Shown here one piece after another: positions 9,082-19,203 of a stretch of DNA of 53,600 bases (position 1 is the stretch's first letter; each line of letters starts with the position of its first letter). The DNA is from Oculatella sp. LEGE 06141. Lineage in GTDB: Bacteria > Cyanobacteriota > Cyanobacteriia > Elainellales > Elainellaceae. The notes beneath the pieces are model-generated. The model had not been told where the DNA came from, made no database searches, and was given only the letters and a program-made list of their open reading frames with translations. The position numbers were made by a program, and so were the translations under genes. The DNA lies in assembly GCF_015207605.1 (NCBI RefSeq), contig NZ_JADEWO010000045.1, positions 1-53,600 on the forward strand, written 5' to 3'.

Positions 9082-9552
9082 ATGACTATAAACCCTCTTC
9101 CAGCCATTGTTCCTGTGTTTGGTGATGTGATTACGGTAATGACATATTCCCTGGGTCAGTTTAAGGCAGTTCTCTGTGGGTTAGGGTACTTGGAGTCCAC
9201 CGGACTGAATACCCATTGCAGCGATACGCTTGATCCATCCACCCAAACCGCCATTCGCGAATTTCAGGGGCAGCACCACTTGCCGCTCACAGGTGAGCTA
9301 GACACATCCACTCAAGAAAAAGCCCGTCAACTGGTTCGCAATCTTCAGCACAGCCTCAACTTGATTGTGGGTGCCCAACTGCCCATCAACGAATTTTATG
9401 GCCCCCGTACCGCCAGAGCGGTGATGCTGTTTCAGAAGCGACAAACCCTATCTCCCAACGGTATTGCGGACCTAACCACTCGGCGTTTGCTAGATGAGGC
9501 GGTTAAACAGCGGTTGCGCTACCAGGTTGGCTGCATACCCTTTGGAACCTGA
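9082..9552 (+). CDS. Peptidoglycan-binding domain protein (two PG_binding_1-like repeats)
   Basis: 156 residues, no catalytic domain. Two repeats of the three-helix peptidoglycan-binding fold are visible. The first is roughly residues 24-80 (LGQFKAVLCGLGYLES, then TAIREFQGQHHLPLTGELD). The second is roughly 90-140 (EFYGPRTARAVMLFQKRQ, then NGIADLTTRRLLDEA). There is no clear signal peptide, so export is uncertain, although the hydrophobic first 20 residues might act as a weak signal. A later ATG at 9142 is an alternative start. It stands alone upstream of ilvC on the same strand. Confidence 0.8.
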   Translation: MTINPLPAIVPVFGDVITVMTYSLGQFKAVLCGLGYLESTGLNTHCSDTLDPSTQTAIREFQGQHHLPLTGELDTSTQEKARQLVRNLQHSLNLIVGAQLPINEFYGPRTARAVMLFQKRQTLSPNGIADLTTRRLLDEAVKQRLRYQVGCIPFGT

Positions 9553-9634
9553 ATCGATCGGCAGGGCATCGGTTGATAGCAAGAACCGGATCGTCAGCTT
9601 CACAGATTTTGGTAAAATCAAGAGCTTGCAGTAA

Positions 9635-10660
<1,026 letters not shown>

Positions 10661-10669
10661 AAATGAAAC

Positions 10670-10693
10670 CGGGTTGGGCGATCGCTCAACCCG
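10670..10693. terminator. Stem-loop between convergent ilvC and amidase genes
   Basis: CGGGTTG (10670-10676) pairs with CAACCCG (10687-10693), and the loop is itself a HIP1 palindrome-like GGCGATCGCT. It lies 10 nt after the ilvC stop and 17 nt after the amidase stop, so it could serve both strands. It lacks a strong T-run. Confidence 0.5.
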
Positions 10694-10709
10694 TTCTAGC
10701 ATGACCCAT

Positions 10710-12137
10710 TCAGGCTACTGCGATCGCTGGACGCAGATGGCTCCACGGATTGGCCGCTTCGAGTTGAGCCGCGATCGCAATCAGGGTTGATTCAGCCGCC
10801 GGACGACCGACGATTTGAACGCCGATGGGCAACCCAGCCGGAGAGAACCCAGCCGGAATGGCGATCGCTGGCTGTCCGCTCGCATTAAACGGAGGACAGG
10901 GGGCAATCCACTGAACCACGTTTTGCACCACCGTTGCCGGATCAAGGTTTGCCCATTCGCCAACTCGAATCGGCGGAGACATGTAAGTAGGGGTGAGCAA
11001 CAGATCATAGGTGTCAAAAAAGGCAGTAATCCGACGAGCCATGATCTGAACCTCGGCCAGGGCACGCAGAAAGTCGCCGTTAGAGTCGGCAAATGACATG
11101 AACCACCGATTAACCGCATTCATCGCCTCAGCCGGGATTCCGGCAGCAGCAATGCCGCCACGGAACACTACAGTAAAGGGATCGGCTAACCCTGCAACAC
11201 TGGGGCAAGCTGGCTCAACGTGATGCCCAAAGTCTTGCAGCCGTTGAACCGTGTCTAGCACCGCTTTTTCGCAAACCGGATCGATCGTTTCAGCCACTGA
11301 CGGCAGGGTCATTGCTACTGCTACTCGCAACGGGCGATCGGCTCCCCGCTGCGATCCCCGTCGTGCCACATCCAGAAAGCAGGGATTGGGTGCAGGCAGC
11401 CAGTAAGGATCGCCGGTGACATACCCCGACATCACATCTAGTAGTGCTGCCGCATCGGCCACCGTACGAGCGAGTGGACCATTCGTTGCCATGCCGCTCA
11501 ACCGTTCGCCCACGGGTGCCGATGAGATTCGCCCACGGGACGGCTTAATGCCAACCAGTCCGCAGCAGGAAGCAGGCCCACGCACCGAACCACCACCATC
11601 TGAGCCTTGAGCCACCGAGCAGAGTCCGGCAGCAACAGCCGCCGCCGCCCCGCCGCTCGATCCGCCGGGGGTGTAGTCTACGTTCCAGGGATTGCGGGCA
11701 GGCGGAAACCCGTCCGGTTCAGTAAATGGCATTGATCCCACTTCTGGGGTAGCTGTTTTTCCCAAAATAATGAAACCCGCTTGCTTAATTCGAGCCACTA
11801 CCGCATCGTCATAGTCAACCATGTTACCCTTCAAGACCTGACTGCCATAGGTACAGGGCAGCCCTGCTACTGCATTCAGGTCTTTGATGGAAATGGGAAC
11901 CCCCCAAAACGGCGGCAGTGTAGCTCGATCGCGGCAATGTGCGATCGCCTCAGTCTTGACTTTGGCATCAGCCAGGGCAGATTCAACCGCTACCGTGAAA
12001 TAGCTGCCGAGAGTAGGATTCAAGCGTTGAATTCGCTCCAAATACAGCTCAGTCAGTTCAACAGGAGACACTTCCCCATCACGGATAAGCTGAGCCTGGT
12101 CTAAAGCAGAGGCAAATGCCAAATCAACTGGATTCAT
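10710..12137 (-). CDS. Amidase signature family hydrolase
   Basis: 475 residues. The Ser-cisSer-Lys triad can be assigned: K85 in PISIKDL, S160 in the GGSSGG loop and nucleophile S184 in GGGSVRGPAS, with the usual 24-residue spacing between the two serines. The family hydrolyses amides (for example GatA, aryl and aliphatic amidases). GatA itself is a subunit of a tRNA amidotransferase, but this protein lacks clear GatA-specific features and has no gatB/gatC nearby, so it is more likely a free-standing amidase of unknown substrate. It converges with ilvC and is followed upstream by an unrelated small gene. Confidence 0.9.
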   Translation of the reverse strand: MNPVDLAFASALDQAQLIRDGEVSPVELTELYLERIQRLNPTLGSYFTVAVESALADAKVKTEAIAHCRDRATLPPFWGVPISIKDLNAVAGLPCTYGSQVLKGNMVDYDDAVVARIKQAGFIILGKTATPEVGSMPFTEPDGFPPARNPWNVDYTPGGSSGGAAAAVAAGLCSVAQGSDGGGSVRGPASCCGLVGIKPSRGRISSAPVGERLSGMATNGPLARTVADAAALLDVMSGYVTGDPYWLPAPNPCFLDVARRGSQRGADRPLRVAVAMTLPSVAETIDPVCEKAVLDTVQRLQDFGHHVEPACPSVAGLADPFTVVFRGGIAAAGIPAEAMNAVNRWFMSFADSNGDFLRALAEVQIMARRITAFFDTYDLLLTPTYMSPPIRVGEWANLDPATVVQNVVQWIAPCPPFNASGQPAIAIPAGFSPAGLPIGVQIVGRPAAESTLIAIAAQLEAANPWSHLRPAIAVA

Positions 12138-12196
12138 AGTCGTTCACGCTGTAAACCGCTGCTGGAATATGAAACCGCAGCATTCCAGACTAAATC

Positions 12197-12610
12197 CTAA
12201 CTGGAATGGGAGCCATCTGCTTGTGGTTGAATCGGGTCGGGAAATACACACTCCACCGTGACTTTGACGTTGCATCCGGCTGTACCAGAGGCGATGTAGG
12301 GAATGCCCGTCACCCCGCTCATGTTGACACCAAATTCCAGGTTTACTTTCTTGACCTCGGCGATCGCCACCTGCTTAAAGGCGTTGAGAGTATAGGTGGT
12401 GTAGTAGCGAATCGTGCTTTCCAGCGTTTGGGCGCTTTTATGAATCATCGCTGGACGAGTACCGTTCGACAAGAAGCCCTTGGCCGTGCGCGTTTGTTCT
12501 GGCTCAATGGCAGGTTCCAAGGCAGGAAGACTCGACATATCGGGTTCCTCCGTTGTTTCAACATAGATGATGGTGGTTTCGTCAATTTGAATCGGTTGCA
12601 GTTTACTCAT
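12197..12610 (-). CDS. Trypco1 (CU044_2847-type) domain protein
   Basis: 137 residues. The layout fits the trypsin-co-occurring domain 1 family: a beta-rich N-terminus (IQIDETTIIYVETTEEP), a central helix, then KVNLEFGVNMSGVTGIPYIA and a final strand CNVKVTVECVFPDP. The E-F-G-V/L-x-M/L-S and V-x-V-x-C/W motifs are what I recognise. Comparative work treats Trypco domains as adaptor or effector-associated modules found with trypsin-like proteases and STAND NTPases in conflict and signalling systems. No such partner is next door: amidase lies downstream and a glycosyltransferase upstream, both on the same strand. The role is unknown. Confidence 0.7.
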   Translation of the reverse strand: MSKLQPIQIDETTIIYVETTEEPDMSSLPALEPAIEPEQTRTAKGFLSNGTRPAMIHKSAQTLESTIRYYTTYTLNAFKQVAIAEVKKVNLEFGVNMSGVTGIPYIASGTAGCNVKVTVECVFPDPIQPQADGSHSS

Positions 12611-12765
12611 GGTGATCTAACGCTGATGGCTGTTTTAGCGTTCCCACCTTATGTGATGATGTGGAGCGATCGCCACGGTGTCTTACCCCATTACCGTTGC
12701 AATGGGTCGCCACTAACGTTTTAAGCCTGGATATTAAACCTGGATAGTTAAACCGGACATTAAGC

Positions 12766-13914
12766 CTAGACAAAGCGGCTGAGCGACACCTGGCGCTGCT
12801 GCGACACCTGCCGATAGAGGTCTTCGAGCTGAGTAATATTGCGGCTAAGGGTGTAGCGATCGAGCACCCGCTGGCGAGCCTTGTGCCCCAGTAACGTGGT
12901 GAGTTCGGGATGATCGCGAAATAGCGGCAGCAGCGTTTGCAGTTGGGTCGAAACCCGATGCGTATGCAAGATAATACCGGCACCATCTTCTAATACTTCC
13001 CCATCGGCTCCCGCATCCGTTGCCATAGAAGCCACCCCGCACGCCATCGCTTCTAGCAACGATAGCGACAGTCCTTCAACCAGGGAGGGCAGAATGAACA
13101 CATCACAGCCGCGCAGAATATCAATACGACGCTGCTCGTCGGCGACAAAACCCAGCCAGATTATGCCGTGTTCCCCACCGTAAAACGCTTTGAGGGACGG
13201 TGCCAGTGGGCCATTTCCCACCATAAGTAACCTGCTGTCGCTGCCCATGTTCGACTGTTTCCAGGCACGCAGCAGCGACTCTACATTTTTTTCGGTGGCA
13301 ATTCGCCCCTGGTAAACAAACAGCCGCTGGGCACCCAGCAGCGCCTTGATTGTTGAAGCGCCAGGAGAATACTTTTCGACATCTACCCCGTTTGGGATCA
13401 CGGCAACGCGATCGCCAGATACCCCCATCCGCACCAGCAGGTCACGCTGAACGTGGGAAAAAACAATCACACTGTCGTAGTTGGCCAGGAAAGGGGCGTA
13501 AAGCTGGTACATCAGGTGTTGCGTTCCGGATGTTAGATTACGCCGCTTGCGATCGAATGGCGGATGAAAGGTAGCAACCAGCGGCAAGTTTAACTCTTCG
13601 CAAATTTCAGGCAACAGAAAATCTAGCGGAGAGAGCGTCAGCGAGGCGTGTACAATATCGGGCTTGAGCTGGCGCAGCGAGTCGATCAACACCTTGCTCG
13701 ATTTCAGCGTTGGAATGGTGTAGATCTGAGACTTGTAGAGAAAGGGAATCGAAACTTCGTGAACCTCGGAAGCGCTATCGCCAGCCGCTTCTTCTTGAGC
13801 AAAATGGAGAAAGCTAACCTGATATCCCCGATCTAACAGCGCATTTGTAACTTCTCGACCATAGGTAACATTGCCACAAAACGGAGACTTCTTTCCTAGC
13901 CACGCAATATGCAT
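12766..13914 (-). CDS. Glycosyltransferase family 4 (GT-B fold)
   Basis: 382 residues with two Rossmann-like halves. The N-terminal half begins MHIAWLGKKSPFCGNVTYGR and the C-terminal donor-binding half includes FVYQGRIATEKNVESLLRA and the E-x7-E motif in VEGLSLSLLEAMACGV near residue 280-290. These are retaining GT4 signatures. IPNGVDVEKYSP near 175-185 is the usual linker. It likely transfers a sugar or phospho-sugar to a lipid or polysaccharide acceptor at the inner face of the membrane. It is downstream of the MFS-recO-deoC group on the same strand, with an 87 nt gap. Confidence 0.9.
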   Translation of the reverse strand: MHIAWLGKKSPFCGNVTYGREVTNALLDRGYQVSFLHFAQEEAAGDSASEVHEVSIPFLYKSQIYTIPTLKSSKVLIDSLRQLKPDIVHASLTLSPLDFLLPEICEELNLPLVATFHPPFDRKRRNLTSGTQHLMYQLYAPFLANYDSVIVFSHVQRDLLVRMGVSGDRVAVIPNGVDVEKYSPGASTIKALLGAQRLFVYQGRIATEKNVESLLRAWKQSNMGSDSRLLMVGNGPLAPSLKAFYGGEHGIIWLGFVADEQRRIDILRGCDVFILPSLVEGLSLSLLEAMACGVASMATDAGADGEVLEDGAGIILHTHRVSTQLQTLLPLFRDHPELTTLLGHKARQRVLDRYTLSRNITQLEDLYRQVSQQRQVSLSRFV

Positions 13915-14001
13915 TCAAATTAATTAGTGTGCCCTAAAAATAGAGAAGAAAATATGGATCTAATTTTAATCCTTGTTGCATCTTAATACGCTGTTTGTCG
14001 C

Positions 14002-15594
14002 CTATGAACGAGAAATTGACCAGGTCAAAACACCGCCTGCCATCGTCATCACCGCCAACCCAATAAAGACAATTCTCAGGCCAAAGAAAGTTTCGGCAAC
14101 GCCAGCCAGGGCTAACGGCAAACTGAGCGCAATGTTAATGGCGTTGTTTTGCAAGCCAAACACTTTGCCCCGCATCTCTTCTGGGGTTTCTTCCTGCACG
14201 GCAGTTTGCATGGGGATGCCAACGATCGCCGCAAATAGCCCCAGACACACCAGCACAAACAGCGTCATCCATAGCTGATGGGTAAACAGCGAGACGGCTC
14301 CCAGGGATGCTGCCATTCCAATTGAACCACACAGCGCCAGTTGCGCTCGTGAAAACCGTTGCCCGAACTGCCCAATTAGCACGGCACCGATCGCCATGCC
14401 AACCCCACCGGCTGCCAGCAAAAAGCCAAACTGAGAAGATTTGATCGCTGGCATGACCTCAGCCAAACGCACCGCCAGCACCGCTAAAGCAGCAAACACG
14501 GAAAACAGGATCACAAGCTGAATCAGTGCCGCCCGCACCCGTTTTTTCTCACCGAGATACCGTAAACCGTCCCGAATATTTTCCCATACCGGCGGCAGTT
14601 CCTGGCCGTTGTCATCAGCTTTTTCGCGCGTTCGCAACAGCATCATAATAGCCCCAGCGATCGCATAGCTGCCGCCCACCAGCAGTTCTTTGCCAATATC
14701 GGCACCCAGGTGCAACCAGTTAGCCGCTGCATCAGCAAACGCCAGCACCGGCTCTCCCAGCGCAAACCCAATAATGACTGAAGCCATCATGGTGGTGGTG
14801 TAGAGGGAATTGGCCGACAGTAAATGCTTGCGCTCGACAATTAGCGGAATCGCAGCCTGCTCTGCTGGCGCAAAAAACTGAGTCAGCGTTGAGACGAAGA
14901 ACGTTACCACTAACACCACTAAGAAGCCAATGGGCAATCCAGCAAAGGGCGTCCAGCCTTGAGAGATCCACAGCAGAGGGGGCAACACCAGCACAAATGC
15001 GCCTCGCAGCAAGTTAGTTAACACCAGCACAATCCGTTTTGGCCAGTGGTCTACATATACCCCCGCAACTGACCCAAACAACACCGCCGGAATCGTAAAC
15101 GCGATCATCAGCGACGACACCCAGCCGCTAATACTTTGCCCTTCTGCCTGAAAACGACTGGCAATGATAGCAATCATTAAAACCAGATAGACTTTATCGG
15201 CAAGTTGAGAGAAGACCTGACCACTCCACAGCGCTAAAAAGTTGTAGTTTCGCAGGACGGGTAAAAACCCTCGCTCTTGCTCGTCATCGGGTTCGGGTTC
15301 CGGCTCTAGCTGGGGATGATTGCTACCCTCGGCCAGCTTGCCGTTTGTAGCGTTCAAACTCACAGCGGGTGCGGCTAGTTTGGTGGCCAGTTGCTCCTCT
15401 GGATCGGCATAGTCAGCACCCCGGTCGGACATGTCGGCTCTAAGAACCTGTCCTGGCGCTGGTTGAACTGGACGATGATACCCACGGCTTGGAAACTGGC
15501 TCGACTCGCTATAGGAGCCAGCTTGACGAGTGGGTTCAAGCTGACCTGGCAGCGGTGTGTTGGGTTCTAAGTCTGAATCAAACAGTCGCATCAT
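14002..15594 (-). CDS. MFS permease with long hydrophilic N-terminal extension
   Basis: 530 residues. About 110 polar, proline- and acid-rich residues precede the first membrane helix (NFLALWSGQVFSQLADKVYL), which begins the 12-helix major facilitator core. The core resembles the MFS_3/enterobactin-exporter-like group: paired ATG start, a conserved FWSG/LWSGQ-type helix 1 and a DHWPKR motif A-like loop. Most family members export siderophores, drugs or metabolites. It starts 3 nt after the recO stop, so the two are almost certainly co-transcribed. The extension has no recognised domain and could be regulatory. The substrate is unknown. Confidence 0.88.
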   Translation of the reverse strand: MMRLFDSDLEPNTPLPGQLEPTRQAGSYSESSQFPSRGYHRPVQPAPGQVLRADMSDRGADYADPEEQLATKLAAPAVSLNATNGKLAEGSNHPQLEPEPEPDDEQERGFLPVLRNYNFLALWSGQVFSQLADKVYLVLMIAIIASRFQAEGQSISGWVSSLMIAFTIPAVLFGSVAGVYVDHWPKRIVLVLTNLLRGAFVLVLPPLLWISQGWTPFAGLPIGFLVVLVVTFFVSTLTQFFAPAEQAAIPLIVERKHLLSANSLYTTTMMASVIIGFALGEPVLAFADAAANWLHLGADIGKELLVGGSYAIAGAIMMLLRTREKADDNGQELPPVWENIRDGLRYLGEKKRVRAALIQLVILFSVFAALAVLAVRLAEVMPAIKSSQFGFLLAAGGVGMAIGAVLIGQFGQRFSRAQLALCGSIGMAASLGAVSLFTHQLWMTLFVLVCLGLFAAIVGIPMQTAVQEETPEEMRGKVFGLQNNAINIALSLPLALAGVAETFFGLRIVFIGLAVMTMAGGVLTWSISRS

Positions 15595-15597
15595 GAT

Positions 15598-16590
15598 CTA
15601 CGGTGAGAGGGGCAGCGGAAGAGACAGAAAACTGATGTCGATGAGCGTGGCAGAGCGAATCGGGCGATCGAAGTGATATTGGGCGTATTGCCGCAACACG
15701 CGTTCAATCGAGAGCCAGATCGAGAGGGTAATCGGTTGGGGTAGCGCATTTAGCTCGGGTGAGATTAGCGTACCATCTGGCTGGATTAACTCTGGTTGAG
15801 AGAGTTGCTGAAGTACGGCTAGCTCGGTGGCATTGAGGCGATCGCCCAGGACAGTGCGGCGATCGGTTGAGGCAGGGCTGGAGGTAAATGGTTGGGGATG
15901 AGATACGTTTTCCCTCATAATTGTCCCATCTTCGGCAAGATACTGACTCGCTCGTTCAGCAGACTTAGAACGCAGTCGAGGCTTAGAATAAGGAACGTTA
16001 GATAGCTGGGTTGACAGGCGATCGAGTACGTCCAGGTGAATTGTGCCGCCAGCGGCAGCGCTAAACCCCACCTGCCAACTTGGTTCGGTAAAGTCTGGCG
16101 TGAGCGGCTGCTGAGTCGTGCAACAGGCGTGAACCTGCGGCGCAACGCCCGCTTGAACTAACAGGTGAAAGATAGCTTGAGTCAGGCTGGCCAGGGTTGC
16201 CGTTTTGGGTAATCGCTCTAAACGGCGCAGATGTTCGCTCAGCAGACCGAGAAGTTCGGCCTGCGGTTGGTCACTCAGAGCCTGGTACAGGGCTAATTCG
16301 GCTAAATATTGGCTGGCGGTCAGCTTGCCTAAATCCTGGCCTAACCCAGGAAACGATTCGACACTTTCAGCCTGAATAATTTTGTCGAGGCTTTTTCCTT
16401 TGGCAACCAGCAACTCATTAACGACAAATAGATCGCTGCGTCCCCGCAAGCTGGATTGATGTTTGCGGGCACCCGGTGCAACCGCCCGAATTAAACCCAT
16501 TTCCTGAGTGAGAATCGTTAGCAGGCGATCGGTCTCCCCCAGTGGCATTGCCTTCAGATTAATTCCCGTTACCTTGTAGGTTCCACTCAT
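15598..16590 (-). CDS. recO: DNA repair protein RecO
   Basis: 330 residues, longer than the usual ~240. RecO acts with RecF and RecR to load RecA on single-stranded DNA coated with SSB. The N-terminal OB-fold is clear ([20 protein letters not shown], then [20 protein letters not shown]), followed by the helical domain ([14 protein letters not shown]). The zinc-finger region near residues 153-185 retains only adjacent C-C plus [11 protein letters not shown] rather than the two CxxC pairs seen in many RecO proteins, so zinc binding is doubtful. A ~90-residue insertion and extension follows. It sits between deoC and an MFS gene; deoC-recO adjacency is common in cyanobacteria. Confidence 0.92.
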   Translation of the reverse strand: MSGTYKVTGINLKAMPLGETDRLLTILTQEMGLIRAVAPGARKHQSSLRGRSDLFVVNELLVAKGKSLDKIIQAESVESFPGLGQDLGKLTASQYLAELALYQALSDQPQAELLGLLSEHLRRLERLPKTATLASLTQAIFHLLVQAGVAPQVHACCTTQQPLTPDFTEPSWQVGFSAAAGGTIHLDVLDRLSTQLSNVPYSKPRLRSKSAERASQYLAEDGTIMRENVSHPQPFTSSPASTDRRTVLGDRLNATELAVLQQLSQPELIQPDGTLISPELNALPQPITLSIWLSIERVLRQYAQYHFDRPIRSATLIDISFLSLPLPLSP

Positions 16591-16701
16591 AAATTAAAGA
16601 GCGATGTGCGTCCGTCCGTCTGGATGGCAGATGAGACTTAACAAGCCGCAATAGACAACGTCTGTTCCATTGGCGATTGTTTAGAGCCATTGTTAGTTGG
16701 C

Positions 16702-17388
16702 CTACCCTTCTTTCAGGGTATCGCGTTGTTCTTGTTGGCGGATTAAATCAATGCCACGCGATGTACCCAACCGAGTTGCGCCCGCTAAGATTAGCTCGAT
16801 CGCCTGTTCTGCCGTCCGAATTCCACCCGATGCTTTAATGCCAACCCGGTCTTTGCTCAGTTCTTTTAACAGCTTGACATCGGCCAGCATGGCTCCGCCT
16901 CGCCATCCTGTGTGGGTTTTCAGATATGACACACCTGCATCCAGGCACACCTCAACCGCAAGCTTCTTCTCGGCATCGGTTAACACAGACATTTCTAAAA
17001 TAGCCTTGACGGTCTGCCCGGTTGAATCGCAAATTTCGGCAATCTCTCGATGCATCTCCTCGGTTTTACCCAACTTCAGCCAGCCTAAGTTGATGACCAC
17101 ATCCAGTTCCGTTGCTCCGTTTTCTGCTGCTTCTTGAGCTTCATATAGTTTGACGGCTGACGTGGTAGCCCCAGTGGGAAACCCAATCACCGTACAGACC
17201 TGGGGGCGCTTGTTGCGTAACAACTCCACCGCCTGACGAACATGCACTGGATAGATACAAACGGCTGGAAACCCGTAGCGATCGGCTTCTTCACAGCATT
17301 GTATGACCTGTTGAGATGTCGCCGCCGGATCAAGGAGAGCGTGGTCGATAAACGCTGCCAGATCAATTTCAGAGTGTGCCTTAGCCAT
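16702..17388 (-). CDS. deoC: Deoxyribose-phosphate aldolase
   Basis: 228 residues, normal length. The enzyme cleaves 2-deoxyribose-5-phosphate to glyceraldehyde-3-phosphate and acetaldehyde in nucleoside salvage. A class I TIM barrel is recognisable by [14 protein letters not shown] (68-80), LDVVINLG (D96 region), [10 protein letters not shown] (128-137), the Schiff-base lysine K157 in YLKTHTGW and K185 in IKASGGIRT. It lies 111 nt upstream of recO on the same strand. Confidence 0.97.
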   Translation of the reverse strand: MAKAHSEIDLAAFIDHALLDPAATSQQVIQCCEEADRYGFPAVCIYPVHVRQAVELLRNKRPQVCTVIGFPTGATTSAVKLYEAQEAAENGATELDVVINLGWLKLGKTEEMHREIAEICDSTGQTVKAILEMSVLTDAEKKLAVEVCLDAGVSYLKTHTGWRGGAMLADVKLLKELSKDRVGIKASGGIRTAEQAIELILAGATRLGTSRGIDLIRQQEQRDTLKEG

Positions 17389-17615
17389 TATCGCTCCATA
17401 CTGTCCTTCTTATATAACTTGTATCAAAGAAACCAGAACAGCTTGCAAGAAATTTGGGCGTTGCTGACTCACAGCCTGAACTCGTCATCCTCGAACTCTT
17501 CATATCCTGGACAGGGGCATAGGAAAACCAGGAGAAGCCCTGTAGACTCAGCAAGTGCAGGTTGAGCAATGATCGACCTGAGTGATTGTGGTGTGTTTAT
17601 CAGGACTATGAGTTT

Positions 17616-18185
17616 ATGAAACGGAATGGATTGATTGCCCTGACTGTAGCAGTGGGACTCTGCGGTGGTGCTGGTGTTGCACAGGAATTACCGACCGAGG
17701 GTACGTCCGCTGATGTTACGTCTCCCAATGCCGATGTCCCTTATATCGGGGTGGACGGAACGTTTACCCTGGATACAACGGTTCCCTCCTCTTTACATGA
17801 CCCGCGCAACCCTGCTCGTATTGTGTTTGAGCGCATGGAGAATTTCTCCTTCTATCGCGATATGGCAGGTCAAGACCCGATCGCCGAAAACTGTACCTAT
17901 ACCTATCGCGGTGCGGCACCTGACCCGTTTTATTATCCTCAATACCAGACCTCCATCTGGGATTTGTTTGAGCTAACGTCTGAGGACATGGCCTGTAGCG
18001 GCTTTAAGTACGTTGCGTTGCGTTCTCCTCATGGTGAGCCAGCCCACATGCACTTGCGCTATGGTGGCGAGACCTCCAGCTTTGAAACACTACTCAATAT
18101 GAGCACTGGAGAATCTGACTCTGAAAGCCTTGATCCGTGGTGGAGTCTCTACTGTGCTGAAGGTGTAACAGCGTGCGATCTGTGA
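17616..18185 (+). CDS. Secreted hypothetical protein
   Basis: 189 residues from the ATG at 17616, chosen over a TTG at 17586 because it puts a signal peptide (MKRNGLIALTVAVGLCGGAG, cut after AQ) at the N-terminus. An AGGA element lies 10 nt before it. The mature part is acidic with several cysteines that could form disulfides (ENCTYTY, DMACSGF, LYCAEGVTACDL). No family is recognised; it is likely exported to the periplasm. It precedes another small secreted protein by 86 nt on the same strand and may be co-transcribed with it. Confidence 0.75.
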   Translation: MKRNGLIALTVAVGLCGGAGVAQELPTEGTSADVTSPNADVPYIGVDGTFTLDTTVPSSLHDPRNPARIVFERMENFSFYRDMAGQDPIAENCTYTYRGAAPDPFYYPQYQTSIWDLFELTSEDMACSGFKYVALRSPHGEPAHMHLRYGGETSSFETLLNMSTGESDSESLDPWWSLYCAEGVTACDL

Positions 18186-18271
18186 TATTCGAGACTATTC
18201 GGGTCGCAATTGTTCAGTCAATCAGCCAGCGTGTTTCCGAGCAAGCTCTATCATTCAGAGGCAGATAATCG

Positions 18272-18658
18272 ATGACCTACCTCAGGCAACTGTTGTTTGT
18301 TCCCATTGTTGTTTTAAGTTTGGCAGGAGGTACACTGGCTCACGAAGTTGGGCTAAATGCGATCATTCAAGTGCAAACAGCCAGCGGCGAAACCGCTACG
18401 TACAATGCAACCACTCTTCCTCGTAGTGCAACGGTCACGTCGGTGGAAGTTGTGGCGTACTACAGCACCGGAGAGCCGATGTCTGATTGCCAGGTGACAG
18501 TACTGTCACCGGACGATCGCTCTACTCCGTGGAGAACGGGTCGCTGCGATCGCCAGGGACGCTATCGGTTTACGCCCGATGTATCTAAGCGAGGACGCTG
18601 GACGGTGAGAGTACAATCGTCGGGGCACAGTAGTTTCATCGACATTCCGATTCTTTAG
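18272..18658 (+). CDS. Small secreted protein with a beta-sandwich-like domain
   Basis: 128 residues. A signal peptide (MTYLRQLLFVPIVVLSLAGG, cleaved near TLA-HEV) is followed by a stretch that looks like an Ig-like/carboxypeptidase-regulatory-type beta sandwich: VEVVAYYSTGEPMSDCQVTV, then GRCDRQGRYRFTPDVSKRGR and WTVRVQSSGH. Similar domains sit in periplasmic or cell-surface proteins related to DUF4198 metal-uptake components. The mature N-terminus HE might bind metal, but that is speculative. It follows the upstream secreted protein, and a strong stem-loop comes after it. Confidence 0.7.
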   Translation: MTYLRQLLFVPIVVLSLAGGTLAHEVGLNAIIQVQTASGETATYNATTLPRSATVTSVEVVAYYSTGEPMSDCQVTVLSPDDRSTPWRTGRCDRQGRYRFTPDVSKRGRWTVRVQSSGHSSFIDIPIL

Positions 18659-18682
18659 CGCTAAAGAGGCTGATGTCCTTAC

Positions 18683-18729
18683 CCATGAAGGGAGATCGAT
18701 AGCTGCGACTATCTCATCTCCCTTCATGG
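18683..18729 (+). terminator. Long stem-loop after the secreted-protein pair
   Basis: CCATGAAGGGAGAT at 18683-18696 pairs with ATCTCCCTTCATGG at 18716-18729, with a further GATAG/CTATC pairing towards a short loop. It lies 24 nt after the stop. There is no marked T-run, so it could also be a repeat-derived hairpin. Confidence 0.6.
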
Positions 18730-19203
18730 CTCACGACAAACAAACCGTTTAAAGACTCTGTTCAGGCAAGATTTCCAGTCACGTTTTAGCAAGCTAGCAG
18801 ATCAGGTTCAAAATAATACATCTATCTAACGAGGTACTATTGAACTTAACAACAGACTTGCGTGATTTTGGATCGATTCTTATACAGCAAAATATAGAGA
18901 TTGCTAAGGGCGTAAACCATTTGAGAGCAACAAGATATCGATATACAGCAGTTCTCAATCGAGTAGGCCACAGTCTCGCCAGGATGGGTGTGGGGTGTAG
19001 GGTTTGGAGTTTGGTGAATGCAGATGAAGATGGCTGTAAGTGGTTCAGAATGGGCATGATCACGTTTAAGCACAGATAACCAAATCAGGGACAATCACTT
19101 AGAGCCTCCTGATATAGTGGAGACATTAGGTTGTCAGTAGCACGTTTGAACGCCATCGTAGAATCGTTGGCTTGGCTCCCACTGTTGACATAGAGTTGGA
19201 TCG
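18730..19203. other. Intergenic region upstream of the kinase-WD40 gene
   Basis: About 470 nt with no convincing gene; only short frames without plausible start signals or protein-like composition. It must contain the promoter of the kinase gene. No repeat or RNA is recognised. Confidence 0.5.

Noticed and set aside
12206-12724. 172-residue plus-strand frame opposite the Trypco1 gene
   Set aside because: No domain or start signal, and the minus-strand frame matches a known domain family.
18840-19079. 79-residue plus-strand frame in the gap before the kinase gene
   Set aside because: No ribosome-binding site, no recognisable domain, and an overlapping minus-strand frame of similar length; treated as non-coding.
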